DNA of 64,000 nucleotides from Lentimonas sp. CC4 (GTDB lineage: Bacteria > Verrucomicrobiota > Verrucomicrobiia > Opitutales > Coraliomargaritaceae), in the NCBI RefSeq assembly GCF_902728235.1, contig NZ_CACVBO010000001.1, positions 558,001 through 622,000 of the forward strand. The letters run 5' to 3'. Every line of letters begins with the position of its first letter. Position 1 is the first letter of the stretch. Shown piece by piece: positions 49,653-58,448 of this stretch. The notes under the pieces were generated by a model. The model made no database searches. It was not told where the DNA came from and worked only from the letters and a program-made list of their open reading frames with translations. Position numbers and translations under genes: made by a program.

Positions 49653-50276
49653 CTACACTTTCGCAATCATACGAGCTTCCTGTAGTGCAGATACGGTGTC
49701 ACCAGCGATTAGGAAATCCTTGATAGATTTACCTTTAAAGAAGTCCAAGCCAGTGATCATCAGTATCAACAGGTCTATCGGATCCTTAGTGACCACTTCG
49801 AGAATTCGCAAAATATCCTGCATCACTGGTTGTAGTTGCCCCGTTTTATCCAATTGCCAAGCCGGGAAGACATAGCGGTTGCCTTTTCTTAAGCCTAGAA
49901 TCTTCCCCTTTGATCGATAATTGGAGACTGTCACACGACTGAGGCCAATTCGCTTCACGAGTTCGCTGGGGTCTAATGATGCGTGCAACTCTGCCTGAAC
50001 GTCGCTCATATCTCGGTCAACAGAAGGCAATGAATCGCCCGAGCCAATCTTCGCCATAGTCCCTATCGAAGGATCTGTATCTTCAGGCACAAGATCCCGA
50101 TGCCCAGAGCGACTTAACAACTCAAGCTCCCCGCCAGATTTCCTGGCTGCAATTCGGATCACCTTCCCACCACGAGCGGGTTTAAATTCTACAGTGAAGT
50201 CACCGTCATCCATCCCTAAAGTGGCCTCCAATATTGCATCGGCAAGTGAGGTCTCTGATCGTTTACGATTCGTCAT
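49653..50276 (-). CDS. DNA-binding protein with antitoxin-like C-terminus
   Basis: The 207-aa protein has an HTH at about 105-150 (PSELVKRIGLSRVTVSNYRSKG, then WQLDKTGQLQP), followed by a helical tail (ILRILEVVTKDPIDLLILM) that resembles MbcA/ParS-type toxin-binding domains. No RES-type toxin lies next to it. It follows the viperin operon in the same direction and may regulate it; this is inference. Confidence 0.6.
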   Translation of the reverse strand: MTNRKRSETSLADAILEATLGMDDGDFTVEFKPARGGKVIRIAARKSGGELELLSRSGHRDLVPEDTDPSIGTMAKIGSGDSLPSVDRDMSDVQAELHASLDPSELVKRIGLSRVTVSNYRSKGKILGLRKGNRYVFPAWQLDKTGQLQPVMQDILRILEVVTKDPIDLLILMITGLDFFKGKSIKDFLIAGDTVSALQEARMIAKV

Positions 50277-50342
50277 GGTCTGACAATAGAAGCAGATCCT
50301 CTGGATTTGTCAAAGTTAACGAAATTTACAAGTTTTCCATTA

Positions 50343-50394
50343 AAAAAGCCCCAAAGGCACCCCCGCTCTGAAGCGAGAAGAGGTGCCTCCTTTT
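50343..50394 (-). terminator. terminator of the viperin operon
   Basis: On the minus strand AGGCACC pairs with GGTGCCT around an inner hairpin, and GGGGCTTTTTT follows. It directly follows the stop of the 92-aa gene. Confidence 0.75.
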
Positions 50395-50672
50395 TAGTGA
50401 TTTAGGTGCCTTTTTCCATTCCGACTAACCTTTCTATCGTAGCTCTGGTGTGTCCCTGAAAACTCAACCTTGAACGAACCATTCTCCTTCCTGCAGAGGA
50501 TTGCCCGTTCACCTGGGCTCAAAATAAAACTGACACAAAGACCGCAATTCACGGGAGTATGCAGCTTCCGGCCACCCAATTTCACGAAACTGGTGCCAGT
50601 ATTGAGCTTTGAATGAATGAGTTTTAGTTTGTTCTGAGCATGTGAGGAGAGTTTCAGCCGTGGCTTACACAT
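50394..50672 (-). CDS. 92-aa basic protein of the viperin operon
   Basis: The ATG at 50672 overlaps the stop of the viperin gene by 8 bp; a longer frame from 50834 lies inside the viperin gene and is rejected. The protein is basic, starts MCKPRLKLSSHAQNKL and has VNCGLCVSFILSPGERAI and FKVEFSGTHQSYDRKV, a pattern reminiscent of RelE/HigB-type small toxins, but this is weak. Its coupling to viperin is its strongest feature. Confidence 0.6.
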   Translation of the reverse strand: MCKPRLKLSSHAQNKLKLIHSKLNTGTSFVKLGGRKLHTPVNCGLCVSFILSPGERAILCRKENGSFKVEFSGTHQSYDRKVSRNGKRHLNH

Positions 50673-51561
50673 CAACGACCTCCCGTTGTGCCCCGGTGAC
50701 AGAGCGACTGCGCAATTCGAAGCGCTCAGAGTCATAACGAATATCAGCCCAAGCCGCAGAGACACCGACATCAGTAATTGGTTTACTGTAGCGATGACCG
50801 TTCGCACCATCGACGAAACACCCATTCGGCCCAATCATCGCGTATGAATTAATCATCCATTCTGCACGTTCAACGACGATATCAGTGCCATCAAATGCAA
50901 GATCTTGATGTCTCATGACAAACGCATCAAACTCACAATCAGTCACTGACCAGTCGTCGTAAGAGTCGGTATTTTGACCAACCACATGCGTGACTTGGAA
51001 GATTTTCCATTTCTTCGGGTTAGTTTTCTGAATTAGCTCATGAAGGCTTTCATCATGATTTAAGCGGTTCACCACTGTATTGATCTTTAAATCAATGCCG
51101 GCGGCATGAATTTTCTGACACAAGCGAATCCAGTCATCCAAATTAGGAATAAGCTTGGTCCCATTGAAGAACCCATAGCGACCAACCTCCCGTATCGTTG
51201 ATGGACGCAGGCTATCGATGCTCAAGCCGATCATATCCAAGTCACCATACTGATCAATGCCTGCACGGATCATCTTGAGCCCATTGCTCACGATTGAAGT
51301 CCGCAATCCGCATTGTTTCGCATGTTCAATCAGAAGCGGGAGCTCTTTGATGATCGTGGGCTCTCCACCAACGAAGTTGATTCTTCGTTGAGTTCCATTG
51401 TTGGGTTCCTCTGCAATCATAGAGATGATTCTGAGGAACTGTTCGAAGCGAACTGAGCCTGTCAGTTCACTGTATTCTGCAAAGCAGAATTTGCATTTGG
51501 CATTACACAATTTCGTGAAATGCAGGTTTACCGTTTGCGGTAGGACAATTGTCGTAGTCAT
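50665..51561 (-). CDS. prokaryotic viperin, antiviral radical-SAM enzyme
   Basis: This 298-aa radical-SAM protein has Cys19, Cys23 and Cys26 in NLHFTKLCNAKCKFCFAEY, closely matching viperin's NxHFTxxCNxxCxFCF. Further viperin-like blocks in order are FVGGEPTI, IVSNGL, GLSIDS, KINTVVNRLN and KWKIFQVTHVVGQN. Viperins convert CTP/GTP/UTP to 3'-deoxy-3',4'-didehydro chain terminators that block phage transcription. It has a GGAG ribosome site and lies 111 bp after the 727-aa gene on the same strand. Confidence 0.93.
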   Translation of the reverse strand: MTTTIVLPQTVNLHFTKLCNAKCKFCFAEYSELTGSVRFEQFLRIISMIAEEPNNGTQRRINFVGGEPTIIKELPLLIEHAKQCGLRTSIVSNGLKMIRAGIDQYGDLDMIGLSIDSLRPSTIREVGRYGFFNGTKLIPNLDDWIRLCQKIHAAGIDLKINTVVNRLNHDESLHELIQKTNPKKWKIFQVTHVVGQNTDSYDDWSVTDCEFDAFVMRHQDLAFDGTDIVVERAEWMINSYAMIGPNGCFVDGANGHRYSKPITDVGVSAAWADIRYDSERFELRSRSVTGAQREVVDV

Positions 51562-51672
51562 GGCGTAGTTTCTCCGTGCGGCAAAGAGTCGACCTCTCTG
51601 CCTGGGTTCTTATACATGGCGGCCTTTGCAGGCTATGAGTGGGGAGACGCATTCCCCGATACACCAAAAAGT

Positions 51673-53856
51673 TTATGAAAGTATCATGTTGATCACAGAA
51701 TCAACACGGTCTGCATATCTAAGTTCATCACGACGAGTGCGTGTGGCCGAGCTGGGATCTACATCTAGGCTCATCGCTGTTCGCTGCCCCAGCCTGAGCC
51801 ACCAGAAAGCGATCAATAGGCCTTTGATCGGATCAGATTCATCTGAATTCTTCTGGCGACGCACTGACTTATAGGCGTCGGCAGCAGCCGCACAAACACT
51901 CTCATTTGGGTCGTTTTTACGAATAAAATTAAGTGTCTTGTGCACGCTGCCACCGAGATCTAATCCGATCTCAGATAATGCCTTCGCGTATGCCTGCCTC
52001 CAGATCGGATTTGGCTCTGTGCATTGCGCATTTTGATAACGATTACTCTCGCAAGTTTCGCCTTTACGTAAACGTAAGCTCTTCCAGCAATACTCAGCCA
52101 TCGTTTTGCGAAGCGAGTATGTAACCTCTTCAACTTCTTCATCGCTGAATACCTTAGAATTACTAGAAAACATTCTTTTCTGCTGCCGTGCGTATGGCAG
52201 GCGCAGACAATTACTGATAATAACCGAGAGGAACCAGTGAACAGGATTCTCAGAATTCTCAATACCAGATAATGAACTCCCGGCTCCGTATTCGAGCTTC
52301 TCACCGCTACAGGGCTCCTGTGATTTTCGGAACGCTTGGATCAGGATGCGTAGAAGCTTCTCCGGCTCGTGGGTGATGAGCAACCGCTGGGCCTGATATG
52401 ACTTGTCGATATCCGACAACGTAGGATCTGCCCCGGGAAATAGCCAAATCTGTGCAAGCAAGCGATCTGCGACTTGCAGTTTAACTGTTAATTCAGCGAA
52501 ATCGCGCATCGTCCTGTGGCAAATTATTTCAAGCAGATCAGCAACCTCTGCCACCTCAAGATGAAGCTTACGCTCAAGAAATGCAGCCTGAATCCGTTGA
52601 AGCTCAAGTAACCATGCCTCTCGACCAGGAAGCTCAAACTCAACCTCTTCTTGACTGGATTCATCATCAACAAGCTGAACGTCGTTCAAGTTGTCCTGAA
52701 GCCGAATGTAACATTTTCCCGTCCTCTCCAGCAAATACTTAAGAACATGCAATTCGGAAGCATCCTCAATTTCTCTTAGCTTTAACTCAAGCGCGACGAA
52801 CCACTGCGCCTGATGGGGAGAATAACACCACCGTTCATGCAAAGAGCGTTCAACACCATACTGATTAAACACATCAACTGGATAGTCACGCTCCACTCGC
52901 CCCTGCTGGATCACTTCAAGCAATACTTGAAGCGAATCTCGAATGTAAACATCAAGCAGATCTGTCTCGCAATCGGACTCTAAGAAGCTCTTTCGCAAAT
53001 AGATGCTAAGCATAAGGAACTCTTTACAATCATCATTGGACTTGAATTTTTCTGCTCGTAGCCGTTGCCAATCCATCAAGCTCCAGCAATAACGTTCGGC
53101 ATCACCCCACGCCCTATCAGTTTTGCGGTCAAAGCCCGAGGGGCGGTGATACGCCAAGCCTTTTGCTTCAGCTAACCAACCAGCTCCAATTAGTTGTTCA
53201 TGATAAAAAGCGAGACGTCTCAGATATTCAGTGTAGCTCTCTAGAGTTTTCGTCGCAAAACGCTGCCAGTCCCAGCATTCATCCAATAAGGCAACCGGAG
53301 CAAACCTTGGGATACTTTCACGATCAGCGTTACTTAGCTCCAACCAAGCGCGAACGAGTAACTCAAAAGGCGAATCGCCATAAAGCTCAAGCGCTACTTC
53401 GTAATCATGCCGATATAGCTGTTTCAGTCCGATTGAGAAGTGTAAAAAATGGAGAGGCCTTGATCGAAAGATATGCGTTTTCACCGCGATCCCCAAAGGT
53501 GTAGGTAGGATGACCCGATATAGCTGCCGATACTCTTCATCAGAGCCATTCTCAATGGCATCTTTAAGCTTATCGCGGAATTCGTCACCACGTTTAAACA
53601 GCCGACGCTCATAAGGACAGTGCTGTATGAAATGTGCGAGTTGCTCTTCAGCAGTGGTTCCTTTGCTTAGAGAGGCACGTAAAACCTCTTCGAACTTCGC
53701 GAGGTCATTCTTGCGGACTTCAGATTTGAAACCATCTAAGAGGCAGTCTTTAAGTGGGCCGTCAAGTGAAGCCTCTTCGAGGACTCGTTCAATCGTATCG
53801 GACGCAGAGTGATCATTTAATTGGGTATCACTGAACCCGTGTGTAAGGTCTGACAT
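51673..53856 (-). CDS. 727-aa protein of unknown function upstream of viperin
   Basis: This large, mostly helical protein has no recognised domain. It starts after an AAGGAT ribosome site. The N-terminal 130 residues are acidic and charged (LEEASLDGPLKDCLLDGFKSE); a middle part is rich in Leu/Glu helices (LELQRIQAAFLERKLHLEV), and the C-terminus is basic (SSATRTRRDELRYADR). No NTP-binding, nuclease or membrane motif is evident. As the first gene of the viperin operon it may be a sensor, scaffold or effector. Confidence 0.75.
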   Translation of the reverse strand: MSDLTHGFSDTQLNDHSASDTIERVLEEASLDGPLKDCLLDGFKSEVRKNDLAKFEEVLRASLSKGTTAEEQLAHFIQHCPYERRLFKRGDEFRDKLKDAIENGSDEEYRQLYRVILPTPLGIAVKTHIFRSRPLHFLHFSIGLKQLYRHDYEVALELYGDSPFELLVRAWLELSNADRESIPRFAPVALLDECWDWQRFATKTLESYTEYLRRLAFYHEQLIGAGWLAEAKGLAYHRPSGFDRKTDRAWGDAERYCWSLMDWQRLRAEKFKSNDDCKEFLMLSIYLRKSFLESDCETDLLDVYIRDSLQVLLEVIQQGRVERDYPVDVFNQYGVERSLHERWCYSPHQAQWFVALELKLREIEDASELHVLKYLLERTGKCYIRLQDNLNDVQLVDDESSQEEVEFELPGREAWLLELQRIQAAFLERKLHLEVAEVADLLEIICHRTMRDFAELTVKLQVADRLLAQIWLFPGADPTLSDIDKSYQAQRLLITHEPEKLLRILIQAFRKSQEPCSGEKLEYGAGSSLSGIENSENPVHWFLSVIISNCLRLPYARQQKRMFSSNSKVFSDEEVEEVTYSLRKTMAEYCWKSLRLRKGETCESNRYQNAQCTEPNPIWRQAYAKALSEIGLDLGGSVHKTLNFIRKNDPNESVCAAAADAYKSVRRQKNSDESDPIKGLLIAFWWLRLGQRTAMSLDVDPSSATRTRRDELRYADRVDSVINMILS

Positions 53857-54010
53857 GTTTGTATCCTTTCATAGAATTTAACTGGAAGTGAAATACTGGA
53901 TAAAGTCAGTTGTCGCCGACCTGGAAAAAATGAATCCCGCGAGATTCGGTAGCCACCAGTGAGTTGCAACATGATCACGTCAGGCTTTTAATCAAGAGGA
54001 AATATAAATT

Positions 54011-55222
54011 ATGCCGAAAAAGAAGACAGCCAAACCAAAGCCGCCTTGCTTTCGACCGATGATACGCCGAGGCAATCTCACTGAAGCCGAGGACTGGATA
54101 AAGACCGGCAAGCCACTCCGCTCCAAATCATCGCACAATTCTAGGCAAACCCGTAGTATGCTGGAGTTTGCAACTGAAGTTGGGTTCTACTCTTTAATAG
54201 AATTGCTGCTCAAACGTGTGAAATGGACGGAGGAGGAACTTGGAGATGCCATATTTAAGGCATCAAGAGAGGGACGTGCGGATCTTATTTCCCTACTATT
54301 AGATCATAATGCTCCATGGGAGTGTGCTGAATTGGATGAAGTGATTGCCATCATGGATGAGGATCTCATTCGCCGTTTCCTCGCCCTGGGGATGCGCTTT
54401 GACATGCATGACGCGTTTTTTAACGCGCTCGACTGTAAACGAGCCCGACCACTCCTCCGAATTTACAAAGCATTCCGCCCCGAGTATCCTGAGATGGAGG
54501 ATCAGATTGCCAAAGCTCTCGTAAGCGCAGTGAAGGAGAAGCGTGTCTGGTGGACAATCATGCTGCGGTGGGCGGGAGCCGACCCAAATCGTGAAGTTCC
54601 AGATGGCATCACTGGGTCTGTCGAAGAAGATACTTATACCACCACGGCGATACAAGAGGCCTATAGCCAAGGTGATTTAGAGTTTATTGAGACCATTAAG
54701 ATTGATTCAAAAGGAGTCGACCGATCGCGATTGTTGGAAGGTCTAAGTTTTAGGCATGAGCCTGAAATCCTTGAGCGGATCGTCAAAAAGATGACACCTG
54801 ACCAATTGAATTATTCGGATTCACAGTCCTGCCCGAACCTTGAATATTTCGTCAGGTCGGAGTTCTATGATTTTGGTTGGTATCGCAACAAGGACAAAGA
54901 ACAGGAGCAGTCACTTACTTGCATGCGAATGTTGCTCGATGCCGGAGCACGTTGGAACCCCAGTGATGATTCCTTTCGTAGCACAAGGAAGGGATTATGC
55001 TCTTATGGGGCCAAATACATTGTTCAGGTGATTCGACTCCTAATGTATACATCGGGAGCTGCTCCTTTCGAAAAGATTTGGAAACTCTGCAATACGGCGA
55101 GGATGAAGCATTTGATCTACGGGTGCGACGATCACCTTTGGCGAGAAATGAATGAGATGGCACTTGAGCGGGGACTCAAAGGAGCTACCAAGAGGAGTAG
55201 CCGTATCCACGTTTCTCAGTGA
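54011..55222 (+). CDS. ankyrin-repeat-like protein
   Basis: This 403-aa protein has repeated helix pairs of ankyrin type (GFYSLIELLLKRVKWTEEELGDA, GRADLISLLLDHNAPWECA, and later MRMLLDAGARWNPSDDS). The N-terminus is Lys/Pro-rich. An AGAGGAA ribosome site precedes the ATG. Its 3' end overlaps the convergent gene by 38 bp. It likely binds a partner protein; the role is unknown. Confidence 0.72.
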   Translation: MPKKKTAKPKPPCFRPMIRRGNLTEAEDWIKTGKPLRSKSSHNSRQTRSMLEFATEVGFYSLIELLLKRVKWTEEELGDAIFKASREGRADLISLLLDHNAPWECAELDEVIAIMDEDLIRRFLALGMRFDMHDAFFNALDCKRARPLLRIYKAFRPEYPEMEDQIAKALVSAVKEKRVWWTIMLRWAGADPNREVPDGITGSVEEDTYTTTAIQEAYSQGDLEFIETIKIDSKGVDRSRLLEGLSFRHEPEILERIVKKMTPDQLNYSDSQSCPNLEYFVRSEFYDFGWYRNKDKEQEQSLTCMRMLLDAGARWNPSDDSFRSTRKGLCSYGAKYIVQVIRLLMYTSGAAPFEKIWKLCNTARMKHLIYGCDDHLWREMNEMALERGLKGATKRSSRIHVSQ

Positions 55223-56435
55223 GCTTTTGAATATCTTTGATTAACTGAGTTTTCTGGATGAATGCAGCCTCATCCGAATAGTAGCCATCCTCTTCAACCG
55301 TGCTCTCGTCAAAGACTCCATGTTTGTCTGGATTTGGATATCCCGAATTAAAAGGGCTGATACTGTCGGCAACTTCCTTCGCCCAGTTCAACCATTCCTG
55401 CTGCTTCGGCGATCGAGCCTCAGACCATCGAAGCTCACATTCATTAATGAATTCAGTTACTTGCTGGTATTCCTTCCACAGCATCGAAGCTCGAATGAGC
55501 TCTCGGGCACGTCCTGCTTTAACACCCTCGATGTGCTTCAAGCGTCGCTGTATCCGTCTGTTCTTTTCGGCGCGTATTTCCTGAGCTGCTCGATCCTTCT
55601 CTCGTTGAATCTCATTTAACCGCTCTTGTTCATAGCCTGCGAGTAGTGATTCAATTCGGGTAGCGATCTTTGGAGCCAAGTCCGTGATACTGTTGGCATT
55701 GGATTCGGTCCATTTCTTGGTGCCGTAGATACGATTGGCGGAATGTAGCACTACCACTAACTTTTCTGATGGTGTATAAGTTGTGAGATTCCACGTCCAA
55801 CTCGGGTTCTTTTTCTGCTCTAGTGTTGGCTCACGTTCTCCCTTTATGAGGGCTTGGGAAATCTTGAGGCCTACCCCGAAGTCATCCCGCTCAAATAGTA
55901 ATGTATCGTTCGAGAGATTTTTACCGATTTTCACTTTGTGTTCAGCTAGAGCAAAGGCGATCAGGCTGAGGAATTCAACCACCCGAGGGATCGCTTCAGC
56001 GGCGATTTCAATTTCAGGTAATTTCAGCCGTTTCATTGTAACTAGACCATTTTGGTCGGGCTTCTCCTTCTCGATAAACTTTAGAAATCGCTCGGCGAGC
56101 GGATGGGTCATGTTCTTTGCTTGTTCGATCACTGGTTTAAAGGCTTCTGCCTGTTGCGACTCGAATTCCTGTTGCTTCTTAATTGCAGATCGGCGGCGTT
56201 TGTTTGCTTCAACATCAAATTCAATGGTTACATCGTCGGCCTTCGGGAGTGGAGTCTGCTTGTCCTGATACCCCGCAGCGATCCGAGCCCAGTAGCCACG
56301 CGGTGGCCGAGGGATGTCGTATTTTGTGCAGGTCTTGGCTAGTCCCACATCTGAAATCCCGAATTCCTTGGAAAGCCTGGTTATAGGCGTCGTCCAGATC
56401 TTCTCGTAAAGCTTTGTGCGCGTCAGCGTTTTCAT
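55185..56435 (-). CDS. HTH/coiled-coil protein of unknown function
   Basis: This 416-aa protein begins with LTRTKLYEKIWTTPITRLSKE and GISDVGLAKTCTKYDIPRPPRGYW, an HTH-like module conserved in a family of accessory-island proteins. The middle has IVERIESLL-type segments and a strongly charged coiled coil (EQERLNEIQREKDRAAQEI) at about 270-330. Function unknown; DNA binding is likely. Confidence 0.7.
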   Translation of the reverse strand: MKTLTRTKLYEKIWTTPITRLSKEFGISDVGLAKTCTKYDIPRPPRGYWARIAAGYQDKQTPLPKADDVTIEFDVEANKRRRSAIKKQQEFESQQAEAFKPVIEQAKNMTHPLAERFLKFIEKEKPDQNGLVTMKRLKLPEIEIAAEAIPRVVEFLSLIAFALAEHKVKIGKNLSNDTLLFERDDFGVGLKISQALIKGEREPTLEQKKNPSWTWNLTTYTPSEKLVVVLHSANRIYGTKKWTESNANSITDLAPKIATRIESLLAGYEQERLNEIQREKDRAAQEIRAEKNRRIQRRLKHIEGVKAGRARELIRASMLWKEYQQVTEFINECELRWSEARSPKQQEWLNWAKEVADSISPFNSGYPNPDKHGVFDESTVEEDGYYSDEAAFIQKTQLIKDIQKLTEKRGYGYSSW

Positions 56436-56604
56436 GGCTCTAAAGTTGATTTAATCGTTCAACTTTGTCGATCAAGGAGGCTGATTGTTTGCGAATGCAC
56501 CCATTCTCAGAATTATATCTGACAGTTCGGACATACTGTATCAGTGAGGGCTAGCTCACACTTTAGCTCTAAATCCCCCTGCAGCTGAAGATCTGAAACT
56601 CCTC

Positions 56605-56673
56605 ATAAATGTTAAATGTCATTATTTGTTAAACATAAATTGACATTGCCGTGTTTCTTGTAATTATTAAGGC
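56605..56673 (+). promoter_or_regulatory. promoter with inverted repeat for the 56674 operon
   Basis: AATGTCA and TGACATT form a 7-bp dyad about 20 nt apart. TTGACA at 56640-56645 with an AT-rich -10 region around 56661-56668 places the start of transcription at or next to the ATG at 56674, so the mRNA could be nearly leaderless. Confidence 0.5.
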
Positions 56674-57237
56674 ATGAAAGACATAAGAATTAACATTCTA
56701 GAAATTAAGGAAGCCTTCCAAAAAATGCACAGTGATTTGGAGGAGAAGTTCGCAGAGGCTGATGATATGAATTATGGCCGCTACTTGTTGGAGCTTTCAG
56801 ACGAGCTCAAATTGATCGATAAACTGCAGGAAGAGGTCGGCCTGCGCTATGATCGGGTGCGCGAGCAAGAGGGACTGATTGAGTGCGATGAGAATCATCT
56901 GAGTCCTAGTTCCGGCCTGAGGCAGATTACGGTTAAGTTGACCGATGGTATGATCAAACAAAGTTTACTGACCTTAACAAAGGCTAAGAAACTAGGATTG
57001 ATTCGAGTTGGTGAGCCGATGCGCATCCAAACTTCTGATGGCGCGCCTTTCGATACGACGGTAGTGGAGCCAGGAAATCGTTTAAAGGAGCGAGGTCGCG
57101 TTAAAGCGTATTACGATCAATGGGAGTTGAAAGCCGGCGATGATCTCATTCTTGAGGAATTAGAGCGAGGCGTTTGGCGCATGACTTGCGCTCGGGAAAG
57201 TATGGAGAGCCTTTCAGCCGCATTGGAGGGACTATGA
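56674..57237 (+). CDS. protein of unknown function, first of a four-gene cluster
   Basis: This 187-aa acidic helical protein (MHSDLEEKFAEADDMNYGRYL) has a small beta domain around KLTDGMIKQSLLTL. Its stop overlaps the next start (ATGA). Four compact overlapping genes follow the same promoter. Function unknown. Confidence 0.6.
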   Translation: MKDIRINILEIKEAFQKMHSDLEEKFAEADDMNYGRYLLELSDELKLIDKLQEEVGLRYDRVREQEGLIECDENHLSPSSGLRQITVKLTDGMIKQSLLTLTKAKKLGLIRVGEPMRIQTSDGAPFDTTVVEPGNRLKERGRVKAYYDQWELKAGDDLILEELERGVWRMTCARESMESLSAALEGL

Positions 57238-57518
57238 GCACGGTGCTGAATATTTCACGTCATGCATTTCGGCGGATGCATGAGCGGGTTGGCCTTGGCC
57301 GCCGTGCCGCATCTCGCAATGCTCAACGCGCCTGGCATTTGGGGCAGAATATTAAACGGATCAAGCGCCCAGATCGTTGGGTCCTAGCGAATATGCCAGC
57401 GGAGACTTCGGAATGCGTCGATCTGCGCTATGGTAATTTCTATTACATCTTCGAGAAGAGCGTCGGGGAGATCGTTTTGGTCACAGTCATACCAGTAAAG
57501 GAGGAATCTTATGCATAA
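57234..57518 (+). CDS. small basic protein, DUF4258/RelE-like
   Basis: The ATG at 57234 overlaps the upstream stop; a longer frame from 57174 lies inside the upstream gene. The 94-aa protein begins NISRHAFRRMHERVGLGRR, resembling DUF4258/RelE-type folds, and ends FEKSVGEIVLVTVIPVK. It could be a small ribonuclease-like toxin; not certain. Confidence 0.55.
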   Translation: MSTVLNISRHAFRRMHERVGLGRRAASRNAQRAWHLGQNIKRIKRPDRWVLANMPAETSECVDLRYGNFYYIFEKSVGEIVLVTVIPVKEESYA

Positions 57519-57951
57519 AGCACGTCAACAACGCTTCGCGTTACGAGTCGCCCTATATGTTTTACGGCATAAGGGCTGCGATCAGCCTACAAAAAATCAG
57601 GTGTTAAATTTCATGATTAGAAAGCGCTTCATCCAAATCCCGGAAGAGGAAATGGAGCGCCGTCGCGACTCTGATCGAGAAGAAATCTGGAGGAATGATT
57701 TATGCTGGAAGCGGAAGGATCTATTCGAGGATGGCGAAGTTGATAGCCCGGAGCGTGGGAAATGGAGCCTCACTAAACATGGAATCAGCAAGATTGAGAC
57801 CTCTAAAGAGCAGTGGCTGAAATTGTCAGATCTAGATGAACAGAGACGCGTGCTAGAGCAATTGGACTACTTCACTCCAGAGCTAATCCAGTGGCTACTT
57901 AAAATTGCAAGAGGTGACGATCTATCGCGTCGAGCCATCGCCCATTCGTGA
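57511..57951 (+). CDS. winged-helix-like protein of unknown function
   Basis: The 146-aa basic protein has LRVALYVLRHKGCDQPTKNQV and GKWSLTKHGISKIE, typical of a winged-helix (Mrr N-terminal-like) module. It overlaps the previous gene by 8 bp. No catalytic domain follows, so it may be a DNA-binding partner. Confidence 0.6.
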   Translation: MHKARQQRFALRVALYVLRHKGCDQPTKNQVLNFMIRKRFIQIPEEEMERRRDSDREEIWRNDLCWKRKDLFEDGEVDSPERGKWSLTKHGISKIETSKEQWLKLSDLDEQRRVLEQLDYFTPELIQWLLKIARGDDLSRRAIAHS

Positions 57952-57970
57952 TTCACGTTATGAAATTATT

Positions 57971-58342
57971 ATGACAGTCGCAGCATGTATAAAATGTGGC
58001 TCAATCAAATTTGGAGCGCTGGTGACTTGCCCTAGTTGTGGCTTCATTCCAGTTCTCTCCGAGGATAAGGCCAAGTCGACCATCTTGACGGATCACTTGC
58101 TCTCTCAGGATGAAATTGAGCGGTTCTCAGCGCGAATTCAGGAGGGGCAACCTGTCATCTATCCAGAACAGGTGGTTCAACAGTATATTGCAGTTTACGA
58201 ATCGAATGCTTGTTCTCCCCTGCCCCGTCGAAGGCATCAAATCCCATTGCCAGCTCGTCGCGTGATCGGGGTCATTGTAATTGCTCTAACATTGTGGCTG
58301 ATCGCGTGGTTGCTGGTGAAGTTCGTGCAATGGGTTTTATGA
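57971..58342 (+). CDS. zinc-ribbon protein with C-terminal membrane anchor
   Basis: The ATG at 57971 gives 123 aa; the frame extends to 57905. CIKCGSIKFGALVTCPSCGF is a four-Cys zinc ribbon, and RVIGVIVIALTLWLIAWLLVKF is a C-terminal membrane segment. Function unknown; a tail-anchored sensor is possible. Confidence 0.65.
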   Translation: MTVAACIKCGSIKFGALVTCPSCGFIPVLSEDKAKSTILTDHLLSQDEIERFSARIQEGQPVIYPEQVVQQYIAVYESNACSPLPRRRHQIPLPARRVIGVIVIALTLWLIAWLLVKFVQWVL

Positions 58343-58448
58343 GAAGCAAAAGATGTGCTGTCCTTTATTTGAGTATTAGTCGCCATTTTAAGTTAAATTC
58401 GTTTAATTTTCTCTTGTCCCGCGGGTTCTATCTCCTAACGTGGCATCA

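Noticed and set aside
50673-50834. Longer start for the 92-aa protein of the viperin operon
   Set aside because: It would lie entirely inside the viperin gene; the ATG at 50672 gives a normal overlap.
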